A stretch of 60,595 nucleotides of DNA, from positions 40,878 through 101,472 of the forward strand of contig JAHDGM010000004.1 in the NCBI GenBank assembly GCA_020627655.1, in the 5' to 3' direction. The notes beneath the pieces were generated by a model. It was not told the DNA's origin. It searched no databases and saw only the letters and a program-made list of their open reading frames with translations. A program made the translations under genes and the position numbers. The DNA is from Hellea sp. (GTDB lineage: Bacteria > Pseudomonadota > Alphaproteobacteria > Caulobacterales > Maricaulaceae). Of this stretch, positions 24,854 through 34,151 are shown piece after piece; position 1 is the first letter of the stretch; each line of letters starts with the position of its first letter.

Positions 24854-27307
24854 ATGATGCGATCTAAATTATTATCACTAACGGCTTTATCAACTGTAGC
24901 GCTATTTGGCGGGACCACCACTTCTTTTGCTCAAGATAGTGATGGCGCGGTTTTGGACGAAATTATTGTAACGGCTCAGTTCCGTGAAAAAGGACTTCAA
25001 GATGTTCCGATTTCAGTGGCGGCAGTTGATGCAAGCGTGATTGAAGAAACAGGCATCGTTAAGATTGAAGATCTTACTTCTTTGGTTCCTAATTTCACCT
25101 ATGCGGAAACAGGTATTACCACGGCGTTCCTCATTCGCGGTATTGGTTCAGGCGTTAATCAGGGCTTTGAGCAATCAGTCGGTGTTTATGTTGATGGAGT
25201 GCATTATCCGCGCGGACAACAGGTAAGGGCGCCTTTTCTTGATCTGGAACGGGTTGAAGTTCTTCGAGGGCCTCAGTCAATTTTGTTTGGTAAGAACTCT
25301 GTGGCTGGTGCGATCAATGTGACCACCGCAAAGCCTACCGATAGTTTTGAAGGTAGTATTTTTGGCTCATACGAATTTGAAGATGGCGAATCCGTTGTTG
25401 AAGGGATGCTCTCTGGACCTCTTTCTGATCGAGTCAGAGCGCGCGTTGCGGGACGCTATCGCGACTTTAACGGGTTTCAGGAAAATACTTTCCTAAATCG
25501 TGACGAGCCTAGCCGTGAGGAATTGACACTACGGGGCACAGTTGAGCTTGATGTAACGGACGATTTAATGGCGACATTTAAGGCTGAGGTCACTGAATTT
25601 GATACTATTGGGCGGAATATCGAAGTTGAAAATGCATCTCCAGCCCCAGCCGGAACGCCATTTGCCGGTTTGACCTGGCCACAAATTATGATCGGTGTTT
25701 TCGGTCAGGACCCAAGTGCAGCAGATTTCACACGTGATGGCCGTCGTCATTCAAATGGTGATGACAGCTTCAATGACATGCAAACATATCAAATGACTTT
25801 GGATTGGGATATTGGGGATCACACTTTGCAGGCTATCACGGCCTATGAAAACCTTTCCTATGATGAGACATGTGATTGTGACTTCACAAGCGGACGTGTT
25901 TTTAATGCCAAGCTGCAGGAAGATTATAATCAGTTTTCCCAAGAGCTTCGCCTAACTTCACCTGACCGTGATGATTTTGATTATATTATCGGGGCTTTTT
26001 ATCAAACATCAGACCACGAATATGGCGATCAGATTATTGTAGATACAAACTCAATCATCCCGATTGCCGTTAATCTGCAAACCGGAACACCAGGGAATCC
26101 AGCCGATGGTGCGGGTCCATTGGTTTCAGGAACGCAAGCAGCGCGGATGGCTCAAGTGGATTCGACTATTTTATCTGCTTTTGCTCAGGTTGATTGGCAC
26201 ATTCAAGATGATTTGACTCTCCAGCTTGGGGCTCGGATTACGAATGAAGATAAAGATGGTTCCCGGCGCATGGATATCCAAACGAATACTGGCGCTGCGT
26301 TGCCAGCAGCGCAAACGGCTGCGCCCGTTATTTATGCGAATCTGTTTGGGATTACATCATCTAACCTGGAAGGCCTTGCTGGTCTGGGTGATCCAACGTC
26401 CCAGTTCCTGCTTGGGAATCTCGGAAATGGAGTTCTTGCAGAGCAAAACCGGAATATCACAAAGTTTTCTCCCGATGTGAAACTTGTCTGGGACGTAAGT
26501 GACGATACGCTTCTCTATGCCAGCTGGGCTCAAGGGTTTAAATCAGGGGGTTTTGATTTCCGGGCGAATAATAAAGGGCAGTCTGCCACGTCAGAGGCCG
26601 CTTTCCAGTTTGATGACGAAGAAGCGACCAATTATGAACTTGGCGGTAAGTTTAAACTTGGCGGTGCCGCAGAGCTTAATGCAACAGCTTTCTTTACCAA
26701 ATTCGACAACCTTCAAATTTCGATTTTTGATGGAATTCTCGGGTTTAATGTGGGCAATGCTGCTTCTTCTGAAGTTAAAGGCATCGAGCTAGACGGGCGT
26801 TGGGCGCTTAGTGATAATATCCGCCTAACTGGGGGTGCAGCTTTGACAGATTTTGAATTTACAGACTTCAAAAACGGTCAATGTTACGGAACGCAGCCAG
26901 CTGCAGAGCGTCAAGCAAATGGTCTTTGTGACTACACAGGTTTGAAAAATAATCTTGTTTCTGATTTCTCAGGCAATGTGGCGCTAGATTTTGACACGCT
27001 TATTTCAAACAGTATGGAGCTTACGGGCTTGCTGGCTTTGAATTATGTGAGTTCGTATAACGCGTCTCAAACGCAAGATCCGAAAGGTGTTCAAGACGGC
27101 TATGCTAAGATCAATGCAAGACTTGGTGTTGGTCCGGCGGATGGTCCCTGGGAAATTGCGGTTCTGGGTAAAAACCTGACCAATGAAATTGTCAAAACCT
27201 ATAATGGTGACACGCCGCTTGGGGGAAGTACATTTGGGGCTAACTCAAACTATACTTTCTACAGTCAGGGCCGCACAATAGCTCTACAAGGCAGTATGAA
27301 GTTTTAA
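24854..27307 (+). CDS. TonB-dependent outer-membrane receptor
   Basis: 817 residues with a signal peptide ending SFAQD, a TonB box-like DEIIVTAQ, a plug domain (about 40-155, with LRGPQSILFGKNSVAGAINVTT) and a 22-strand barrel ending in aromatic Phe. It resembles the receptors used by alphaproteobacteria for bulky organic substrates rather than a siderophore-specific one, but the ligand cannot be read from sequence. The gene is transcribed away from LysR and followed by an aldehyde dehydrogenase after a hairpin, consistent with a catabolic operon. Confidence 0.92.
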   Translation: MMRSKLLSLTALSTVALFGGTTTSFAQDSDGAVLDEIIVTAQFREKGLQDVPISVAAVDASVIEETGIVKIEDLTSLVPNFTYAETGITTAFLIRGIGSGVNQGFEQSVGVYVDGVHYPRGQQVRAPFLDLERVEVLRGPQSILFGKNSVAGAINVTTAKPTDSFEGSIFGSYEFEDGESVVEGMLSGPLSDRVRARVAGRYRDFNGFQENTFLNRDEPSREELTLRGTVELDVTDDLMATFKAEVTEFDTIGRNIEVENASPAPAGTPFAGLTWPQIMIGVFGQDPSAADFTRDGRRHSNGDDSFNDMQTYQMTLDWDIGDHTLQAITAYENLSYDETCDCDFTSGRVFNAKLQEDYNQFSQELRLTSPDRDDFDYIIGAFYQTSDHEYGDQIIVDTNSIIPIAVNLQTGTPGNPADGAGPLVSGTQAARMAQVDSTILSAFAQVDWHIQDDLTLQLGARITNEDKDGSRRMDIQTNTGAALPAAQTAAPVIYANLFGITSSNLEGLAGLGDPTSQFLLGNLGNGVLAEQNRNITKFSPDVKLVWDVSDDTLLYASWAQGFKSGGFDFRANNKGQSATSEAAFQFDDEEATNYELGGKFKLGGAAELNATAFFTKFDNLQISIFDGILGFNVGNAASSEVKGIELDGRWALSDNIRLTGGAALTDFEFTDFKNGQCYGTQPAAERQANGLCDYTGLKNNLVSDFSGNVALDFDTLISNSMELTGLLALNYVSSYNASQTQDPKGVQDGYAKINARLGVGPADGPWEIAVLGKNLTNEIVKTYNGDTPLGGSTFGANSNYTFYSQGRTIALQGSMKF

Positions 27308-27320
27308 TTAAAAAAGTCGT

Positions 27321-27368
27321 AGCCGTCTCATAATTGTTGCTCTGCTGCAATTATGTTATGAGATGGCT
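27321..27368 (+). terminator. Long hairpin between TonB receptor and aldehyde dehydrogenase
   Basis: AGCCGTCTCATAA (27321-27333) pairs with TTATGAGATGGCT (27356-27368) with one G-U, and TAATTG (27331-27336) can pair with CAATTA (27348-27353) inside. A T-run comes only at 27378-27384, so it is likely a partial terminator that lowers expression of the downstream enzymes. Confidence 0.5.
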
Positions 27369-27429
27369 GCCACCTGGTTTTTTTAACCGCGATACTATCA
27401 ATATAAATATGCGGTGATTGGAGGGGAAA

Positions 27430-28839
27430 ATGTCAATGACACTTAATTCTGTTTTTCAAACACAGAGGGCTGCATTTAATGCTGAGCCGAACTCGGATTG
27501 GAATAGCCGTAAAGCTAATTTGAAAAAGCTTGGTGAGGCTATCAAAACTCACGAGGCGGATTTTCAAAAAGCTATTTCTGAGGATTTTGGAAACAGGGCC
27601 TATGAAGAAACCACGCTGGCTGAGACTATGGTCATTCAGGGAGGTATTTCTCACGCACTTAAACATACGCCCAAATGGATGCGGACGCGCCGCGCGCCTA
27701 CGGCTATGCAATTTAAACCGGGGAGTAATAAGGTTGTCCCGCAGCCGCTTGGCGTTATTGGAATTATCAGTCCTTGGAATTATCCCTTGCAGCTTGCTAT
27801 TATGCCCTTAATAGGAGCGCTTGGCGCGGGTAATCGGGTTATGATCAAGCCAAGCGAATATACCCCGAAACTATCGCAGCTTTTAAAAGACGTGTTAGGC
27901 AAGATATTTTCTGATGACGAAGTTTATGTTGCTGTAGGCGGCGTTGATGTAGCGCAGGAATTTTCAAGCCTGCCCTTTGACCATCTGTTGTTTACGGGCT
28001 CGACTAATGTTGGGCGTATCGTTGCGCAAGCGGCCGCTAAAAATCTGACACCTGTTACGCTTGAGCTTGGCGGGAAATCTCCGACTATCATTGACGAAAG
28101 CGCTGATATGGCAACATCTGTCGCCCGTATCGCCAATGGTAAGCTTTTGAATGCGGGCCAGACCTGCGTCGCGCCAGATTATGTTTTAATGCCATCAGCT
28201 AAAATCGACGCCTTCTCTGAGGCCATGATCAAGCAGGCTGAAACTTTCTATCCCAAGGTCGCAGGGAATGACGATTACACGTCAATTGTTGCCGACAGTC
28301 ACTATGCACGTTTACAGGGCCTCTTGGAGGATGCTGAGAATAAAGGAGCTACGCTTCGCACGGCCGGTGATGACGACAAGCAACAACTTGCAAAAGAGCG
28401 CCGAATTCCATTGACCGTCGTTACAAATACGACGCCTGACATGAAAATTATGCAGGAGGAGATTTTTGGTCCGCTGCTTCCGGTTGTTGCGAGCGAAACA
28501 TTAGATGACGCGCTGGATTATGTCCAAAAGCGAGAGCGGCCATTGGCGCTCTACTGGTTCGGCAAAGATAAGAAAAAAGAAAACAAGGTTTTGAATGAAA
28601 GTATTTCGGGCGGTGTGTCTATTAACGATGTGGCTTGGCATGTGATTCAGGAAGACATTCCATTTGGCGGAGTAGGGCCGTCCGGTATGGGAGCCTATCA
28701 CGGCGAAGATGGCTTTAATACTTTTAGTCACCTCAAAGGCGTGTTCACACAAAGCCGTTTCAGCCAGGGTAAGCAGTTACATCCGCCTTATGGTCCCAAG
28801 ACCCATAAGATGCTGAACCTTATGAAGAAAATCATTTAG
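27430..28839 (+). CDS. Aldehyde dehydrogenase (coniferyl-aldehyde-dehydrogenase-like)
   Basis: 469 residues; ATG 27430 has GGAGGGG just upstream. NAD(P)-dependent oxidation of an aldehyde to an acid. The nucleophile is Cys246 (GQTC) and the general base Glu212 (LELGGKSP), 34 residues apart as usual; FTGST marks the cofactor loop. The C-terminal hydrophobic/basic tail is like that of class-3, membrane-associated aldehyde dehydrogenases. It is 8 bases upstream of the GMC oxidoreductase, which would supply its aldehyde. Confidence 0.9.
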   Translation: MSMTLNSVFQTQRAAFNAEPNSDWNSRKANLKKLGEAIKTHEADFQKAISEDFGNRAYEETTLAETMVIQGGISHALKHTPKWMRTRRAPTAMQFKPGSNKVVPQPLGVIGIISPWNYPLQLAIMPLIGALGAGNRVMIKPSEYTPKLSQLLKDVLGKIFSDDEVYVAVGGVDVAQEFSSLPFDHLLFTGSTNVGRIVAQAAAKNLTPVTLELGGKSPTIIDESADMATSVARIANGKLLNAGQTCVAPDYVLMPSAKIDAFSEAMIKQAETFYPKVAGNDDYTSIVADSHYARLQGLLEDAENKGATLRTAGDDDKQQLAKERRIPLTVVTNTTPDMKIMQEEIFGPLLPVVASETLDDALDYVQKRERPLALYWFGKDKKKENKVLNESISGGVSINDVAWHVIQEDIPFGGVGPSGMGAYHGEDGFNTFSHLKGVFTQSRFSQGKQLHPPYGPKTHKMLNLMKKII

Positions 28840-28847
28840 GATGCCTT

Positions 28848-30449
28848 ATGTCTGAAGAATTTGATTATGTGATTGTAGGTGCAGGCAGTGCGGGCTGTAC
28901 TTTGGCACACCGTCTCACTGAAGATCCGAATGTATCAGTCTGCCTCTTAGAAGCTGGTGGAACGCATAAACACTGGTCCGTCTGGGTGCCTATGGGCACT
29001 ATTTTGAATATGGTGACCAAGAAACGCAACTGGGCGTTTGAAACGGTGCCACAAGAAGGCTTGAATGGACGCAAGGGCTTTCAGCCCCGCGGTAAAATGC
29101 TGGGCGGGTCATCCAGTCTGAATGCCATGATTTATATTCGCGGCGTGCCTTATGATTATGACGAATGGGAAAAACTGGGGAATAAAGGTTGGGGCTATAA
29201 AGACGTCCTGCCATATTTCAAAAAGTCCGAACATTGTGAAACCCATAACGACGAATTTCATGGGCAAGGCGGCATGTTAAATGTTACGAAGGTCCGCAGC
29301 CCGGGGCAAAACAACCAACGTCTTTTGCAAGCTGCGCAGGACATGCAGCTACCCATGAATGAGGATTTCAACGGTGCGAAACAAGAAGGTTTTGGTCTCT
29401 ATCATGTGACTCATAAAAACGGCGAACGCTGGTCAACGGCACGCGCCTTTTTAGACTCGGCGGAAGGTCGCCCTAATCTGACCGTGATCACACATGCCAT
29501 GACGGAAAAGGTCATTGTTGAAGATGGCCGCGCCGTCGGCGTTCAGTGTAAAGTTAAAAAGAAACCTCGGACAATTAAAGCCCGCCGCGAAGTGATTTTG
29601 TCAGCAGGAGCCTTCGGTTCGCCTCAAATCATGTTGCTGTCCGGGATTGGCGCGAAAGACAAACTTGAGCCGCACGGGATTGATCAGGTTCATGATTTGC
29701 CCGGTGTTGGCGAAAACCTGCAGGACCACCCGGATTATGTCATGGCCTATAAAGGACATGTCAAAGACAATGTGGGATTTTCAATTATGGGCAGTTTCCG
29801 CATGCTCGGCGAAGTATTCAAATACCGTAAGAAACGTGAGGGCATGCTGACCACAAATTATGCCGAAGGCGGCGGGTTTATCTATACGGATAAATCTGAA
29901 CCTGCGCCGGATGTTCAAATCATTCTGGTCCGCTCGGTTGTGGATGACCATGGTCGCAAACTCCACTGGGGGCATGGCTATTCAGTTCATACAATTGTGC
30001 AGCGTCCGTTCAGCCGGGGCAGTCTCTGGCTCAATAGTGCGGACCCAACGGAGCAGCCCGCCATTGATCCGGCCTTTTTCAAGGATGATCGGGATATGGA
30101 TCGTATGGTCAAGGGAGTGCGGATCACCAAGGAATTGATGAAAAGCTCAGCTTTCGATGATGTCCGGGGCAAAGGGTATTACGGTTCTGACTCGGATGAT
30201 GAAGAGACCATCATTCAGGATATTCGAAATCGTGCTGACACGGAGTATCACCCCATCGGGACCTGTAAAATGGGTCACGATGATATGGCGGTGGTTGATG
30301 ATCGCCTCAAGGTGCACGGCCTGGAAGGCCTGCGTGTGATTGATGCCTCCATCATGCCAAATATGGTTTCAGGTAATACCAATGCGCCGACGATCATGAT
30401 CGCTGAAAAAGGCGCAGATATGATCAAAGAAGACTGGGCGACGGCTTAG
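28848..30449 (+). CDS. GMC-family FAD alcohol dehydrogenase (choline/long-chain alcohol/polyether type)
   Basis: 533 residues. The FAD dinucleotide motif [13 protein letters not shown] lies at the N-terminus, then [14 protein letters not shown], and the C-terminal active site HPIGTCKMG with a later Asn (SGNTNAPT) gives the His-Asn pair of GMC enzymes. Members close to this (AlkJ, PEG dehydrogenase, choline dehydrogenase) oxidise primary alcohols to aldehydes. With the adjacent aldehyde dehydrogenase and TonB receptor it suggests uptake and two-step oxidation of an alcohol or polyether. The substrate is inferred, not shown. Confidence 0.9.
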   Translation: MSEEFDYVIVGAGSAGCTLAHRLTEDPNVSVCLLEAGGTHKHWSVWVPMGTILNMVTKKRNWAFETVPQEGLNGRKGFQPRGKMLGGSSSLNAMIYIRGVPYDYDEWEKLGNKGWGYKDVLPYFKKSEHCETHNDEFHGQGGMLNVTKVRSPGQNNQRLLQAAQDMQLPMNEDFNGAKQEGFGLYHVTHKNGERWSTARAFLDSAEGRPNLTVITHAMTEKVIVEDGRAVGVQCKVKKKPRTIKARREVILSAGAFGSPQIMLLSGIGAKDKLEPHGIDQVHDLPGVGENLQDHPDYVMAYKGHVKDNVGFSIMGSFRMLGEVFKYRKKREGMLTTNYAEGGGFIYTDKSEPAPDVQIILVRSVVDDHGRKLHWGHGYSVHTIVQRPFSRGSLWLNSADPTEQPAIDPAFFKDDRDMDRMVKGVRITKELMKSSAFDDVRGKGYYGSDSDDEETIIQDIRNRADTEYHPIGTCKMGHDDMAVVDDRLKVHGLEGLRVIDASIMPNMVSGNTNAPTIMIAEKGADMIKEDWATA

Positions 30450-30601
30450 GGAAGGTTAAAGTTATAGAAGCCATCCGCGATATGTATATCGGAAAAGACG
30501 CGGGATCATGACTTCTCTGAAAAGATGAAATTGAAAATCGTTTCCATTTGAGGGTGGTAGTTTCAGGGCTTGAGTTCAGCTGCTTCGCCGCATAAACCAC
30601 C

Positions 30602-31594
30602 ATGATGAACTCAAAACCTGATTTCCGCGTCTCCGTTGCGCCCATGATGGATTGGACTGACCGGCATTGCCGTTGGTTTCATCGGCAATTATCAGCTCGT
30701 ATTTGGCTGTATACCGAGATGGTTGTAGCAGATGCCGTTATTCATGGTGATCGGGATTATCTGATTGGATATAACGCTTGTGAGCACCCGGTTGTGCTGC
30801 AGATTGGTGGTAGTGATCCGGTCAAACTCGCCGAAGCTTCAAAAATCGCAGAGGATTACGAATATGATGAGGTCAATATAAATATTGGTTGTCCGTCGGA
30901 TAGGGTGCAATCAGGTAGCTTTGGGGCCTGTCTGATGCTTAATCCGGATTTGGTCGCAGAGTGTTTTAACGCCATGCAGCAAGCTGTAACTATTCCTGTG
31001 ACGGTGAAGTGCCGTCTGGGTGTTGATAATCAAAATGTTGAGCAGACATTGCCTGAATTCTTGCGCGCTGTGACAAATGCTGGGTGTCAGCGCGTAATCA
31101 TTCATGCCCGGAAAGCCTGGCTGGAGGGATTGTCGCCAAAGGAAAACCGGGACGTGCCGCCTTTGGACTATAAATTAGTCCGTGAAATGAAAACCCTGTT
31201 TCCTGATACCGCTATCGAGCTTAATGGCGGTCTGACGGATTTGAACATGACATTGCCGGCTGCGGAAGGCTTGGATGGTATCATGCTGGGCCGCGCCGCT
31301 TATCATAACCCCTGGATATTGTCGGAGGTTGATGACCACATTTTTGGAGATAGGGCCTTTTCAAAAACTCGAGAAGATATTGTCAGAAAGATTATTGAAT
31401 ACACGGCTGAAATGGAAAAGACGGATCGTTCGAGCAAAGCCATTATTCGGCATATAATGGGGCTTTATGCTGGTTTACCGGGGGCACGTCTCTGGCGGCG
31501 AACATTGAGCGAAACCATCGCCAAAGGTGTTTCCCCTTCTGAAACCCTGCAGGCAGCTTTGGACGTGAGGCTTGATATGCAAGGCGCTGCCTAA
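30602..31594 (+). CDS. dusA: tRNA-dihydrouridine synthase DusA
   Basis: FMN enzyme that reduces uridine 20/20a in tRNA. 330 residues with the DusA signatures APMMDWTDRHCR at the N-terminus, catalytic Cys in NIGCPSDRVQSGSFGACLM, and HARKAWLEGLSPKENR. There is no obvious Shine-Dalgarno sequence; ATG 30602 and 30605 are adjacent. A possible GGTGGT/ACCACC pairing lies in the 150-base upstream gap, which otherwise shows nothing. The stop overlaps the next start as TAATG. Confidence 0.94.
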   Translation: MMNSKPDFRVSVAPMMDWTDRHCRWFHRQLSARIWLYTEMVVADAVIHGDRDYLIGYNACEHPVVLQIGGSDPVKLAEASKIAEDYEYDEVNINIGCPSDRVQSGSFGACLMLNPDLVAECFNAMQQAVTIPVTVKCRLGVDNQNVEQTLPEFLRAVTNAGCQRVIIHARKAWLEGLSPKENRDVPPLDYKLVREMKTLFPDTAIELNGGLTDLNMTLPAAEGLDGIMLGRAAYHNPWILSEVDDHIFGDRAFSKTREDIVRKIIEYTAEMEKTDRSSKAIIRHIMGLYAGLPGARLWRRTLSETIAKGVSPSETLQAALDVRLDMQGAA

Positions 31595-32425
31595 TGGATC
31601 TGCAGTTTTTCGTTTTTGCCGCGACATTGCTGGTTACGGGCATTGTCACGGGGTACGCGGCGGGTCTCTTTGGGATTGGCGGCGGGTCAATCATGGTGCC
31701 CGTATTGTATTTTGTCTTTCAGTTTTTGGGCGTTCCGGAAGATATTATCATGCAATGTGCCGTAATCCTCTGCAGTAATTATTGTCGGATCGCTCCGTTC
31801 TGTTCGGACGCATCATCAACACGGCGCCGTTGACTGGAATTTGTTGTGGCCGGGAAACCCGCTCAAAAGCTGGGGATTATGGATCGGGGTAGGGGCTCTT
31901 TTTGCTGCTTGGTATCTTGGCAAAACCTTGTCAGGACAGCAGCTTAGCCTAATATTTGGCGTCGTTGCGTTTCTAATAGCATTGCAGTTTATTTTTGGAC
32001 GCCCAAACTGGAAACTTCGGGACTCGGTTCCCGGCGGGCTTGCTTTACCAATCGGAGGAGGCGGTATTGGTATTGTCTCTTCTTTGATGGGAATTGGCGG
32101 CGGTGCTTTGTCCACATCGCTTATGATGATGTGCGCTGTTCCCATAAAACGGGCGATTGCTACCGCATCAGGCATTGGCGTTTTCATCAGTATTCCGGCT
32201 ACCATTGGCTGGATTATTAGTGGTTGGAATGTGTCCGGCAGGCCGGAGTTTTCACTCGGCTATGTTAATGTACTCGGCTTTGTTTTCATCGCGTTGTCAC
32301 TCATTTTTGTAGTACCGTTTGGGGCGAGAGCGACCCACAAGATGGATCAAGTGAAGCTGCGCAGGGTTTTTGGAGTATTTTTGCTGTTAGTTGCGATTAA
32401 TATGATCCGAAAATCAATATTATAG
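31594..32425 (+). pseudogene. TSUP (TauE/SafE) family permease, frameshifted
   Basis: The first 57 residues (to MQCAV) are a normal TSUP start with FGIGGGSIMVPVL. The frame then shifts between about 31765 and 31771, ending at 31833. The true continuation is in the +1 frame from 31772 (AVIIVGSLRSVRTHHQHGAVDWN) to 32425, with the second repeat SLMGIGGGALSTSLM. TSUP proteins normally read MxxAVGTSLAxI here, so about 5 bases appear lost. Sulfite/sulfonate or other small-anion export is the family role. As written the gene is inactive unless the shift is a sequencing error. Confidence 0.8.
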
Positions 32426-32980
32426 ACGCAAAATCAGGGCGTGTGGCGTAGCTTCAACCTTTTGGAGTTCACCTAAAAAGGTCATCCCGAGTAAAGAAGT
32501 TGATAAACCCTCCGGGACAACCAGCGCTCTTACATTTCTTACGGTTACGGGGCCAACTGAAATGGATTTTACCATAACAGATGCCGCAACATTACGGCCG
32601 CCAGCTGTTGAAATCGGAACATTATAATTTAGATCATCTAAGTTGATGCCAATGCGGCGTGCGTCTTCGGGCGTAAGGGCAACTGTGCTGGCTCCAGTAT
32701 CGACCAGAAATTTCACGAGCCCGCGATCAACACGCGCTTCAGTCCAAAACTGCCCGTCGGTTTTTGATTTGGGGATTGAGACTGCAACACCTTGGGGCAG
32801 AGTTACGGTCATCGCTGGTTGCTGAGGCGGACTTGAAATCTCTGACGGAGCTGCAGTGCTTGGGTTAGGCGGCGTTAAACCAGCCATTTCATAGAACTTT
32901 TCCTTGTGAATAAGCGCATAAGTCAAGCCAAGAGCCATTATGCCAATTATAGCTACATCACGAAGAATGCTTCCAGTCAT
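32420..32980 (-). CDS. Membrane-anchored retropepsin-like aspartic protease (clan AA)
   Basis: 186 residues from ATG 32980 (GAGG upstream); a start at 33079 would overlap cobT. An N-terminal helix (about 5-22), a Pro/Ser linker and a single retropepsin-like domain with FLVDTGAST (catalytic Asp) and the later hydrophobic SLLGMTFLG flap-end motif. The family (TIGR02281-like) is common and uncharacterised in alphaproteobacteria; it probably acts as a periplasmic homodimer. It overlaps the broken permease gene by 6 bases tail-to-tail and is divergent from cobT. Confidence 0.85.
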   Translation of the reverse strand: MTGSILRDVAIIGIMALGLTYALIHKEKFYEMAGLTPPNPSTAAPSEISSPPQQPAMTVTLPQGVAVSIPKSKTDGQFWTEARVDRGLVKFLVDTGASTVALTPEDARRIGINLDDLNYNVPISTAGGRNVAASVMVKSISVGPVTVRNVRALVVPEGLSTSLLGMTFLGELQKVEATPHALILRL

Positions 32981-33077
32981 GAATTTATCCTCTATGTTAA
33001 TCTTATGCAGAGTATTTCTGCGCATAAGGCTATCAGAATCGTCTAAACCAAAATATGATGAACGCGAGGTAAATTGC

Positions 33078-34052
33078 ATGAGCGAAACCCGTCCTTTTGA
33101 CGATATTAGACATTTAATTTCGACTATGCCGTCTGCCGACGTGGCTGCGGGCGAACATGTACGGTCAATTTTATCAGATTTTCCGGGGCCGGCACCTGTT
33201 CTTGGAGCTTTGGAAGCTGAACTTATCTGGCTAGCAACGTGGCAAAAGCGTATGGTCCCGCAAATTTCGCGACCGCTGATAGCGGTATTTGCTGGTACTC
33301 ACGGCGTAGCTGGATCAGTGATGGACGGTGATTATCTTAAAATAGCCCGCCGCCGCGTAGACGGATTAACGCAAAAAAAGGCCGCAGTTCGCGGCATTGC
33401 TGGTAATATGAATGCGGCCTTCAAAGTCTATGAGATGGGAGTTGAACACCCGGTTCCGGATTTCCGGGAAGAGGAAACATTATCAGAAAGGGACTGCGCT
33501 GCCGCTATAGCTTTTGGTATGGAGGTCGTTGCAGAGGGTGCAGATATAATTGCGCTGGGGAGCGCGGGAACCGGTTCAGCTACAGCTGCGGCAGCGATTG
33601 CTATGGGGTTATATGGCGGTACAGCAGACTATTGGGCCGGTGCCCATAATCATCAGGCCAGCGCTCGGATAAAAGCTGTTGAACAGGCACTTGCAGTACA
33701 TGACTTATCTGGTGCTGACCCGCTGACCTATCTAAGATATTTTGGCGGTCGTGATATTGCAGGCCTTGTGGGCGCTATAATTGCTGCTCGTCATCAGTCT
33801 ATTCCTATTATATTGGATGGATTTGTCGTTTGCACAGCTGCTGCGATCATTCATGCTATTGACCCAGCAGGGATAGAGCACTGTAGAGCAGGCTCAATTA
33901 CGTCAGAACCGGCACATGAAGCCTTATTGGATCGAATGGCCTTAAAGCCCATACATGAATTTGGTGTCAGTCTAGGGGACGGTACCGGGGCAGGTCTGTC
34001 CATGCAAATCCTGCAGTCCGCCGCGGCCGGATTAGAAACTCTGACGGTATAA
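33078..34052 (+). CDS. cobT: Divergent CobT-family phosphoribosyltransferase
   Basis: 325 residues from ATG 33078 (GAGG upstream). Overall it matches nicotinate-nucleotide:dimethylbenzimidazole phosphoribosyltransferase, which activates the lower ligand of cobalamin. Three signature motifs depart from the family: AGTHG where AGDHG is usual, GSAGTGSATAA where GEMGIGNTT is usual, and LGDGTGA where the catalytic Glu motif LGEGTGA is usual. No other cobalamin gene is seen nearby. It could be a functional alphaproteobacterial variant or an enzyme with another base substrate. Confidence 0.75.
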   Translation: MSETRPFDDIRHLISTMPSADVAAGEHVRSILSDFPGPAPVLGALEAELIWLATWQKRMVPQISRPLIAVFAGTHGVAGSVMDGDYLKIARRRVDGLTQKKAAVRGIAGNMNAAFKVYEMGVEHPVPDFREEETLSERDCAAAIAFGMEVVAEGADIIALGSAGTGSATAAAAIAMGLYGGTADYWAGAHNHQASARIKAVEQALAVHDLSGADPLTYLRYFGGRDIAGLVGAIIAARHQSIPIILDGFVVCTAAAIIHAIDPAGIEHCRAGSITSEPAHEALLDRMALKPIHEFGVSLGDGTGAGLSMQILQSAAAGLETLTV

Positions 34053-34151
34053 TTGCTTAAGTGTTGGTTTTATTTTTTACTCTACAGCAAAAATAGGCAT
34101 TTTTATTCTCTGAAATAACGTTAGATGGGTCATGTATATGCTGGAGTTTAT

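Noticed and set aside
27430-30449. Naming the dehydrogenase genes pegC and pegA
   Set aside because: Similarity of arrangement is suggestive, but substrate cannot be read from sequence and other GMC/ALDH pairs look alike.
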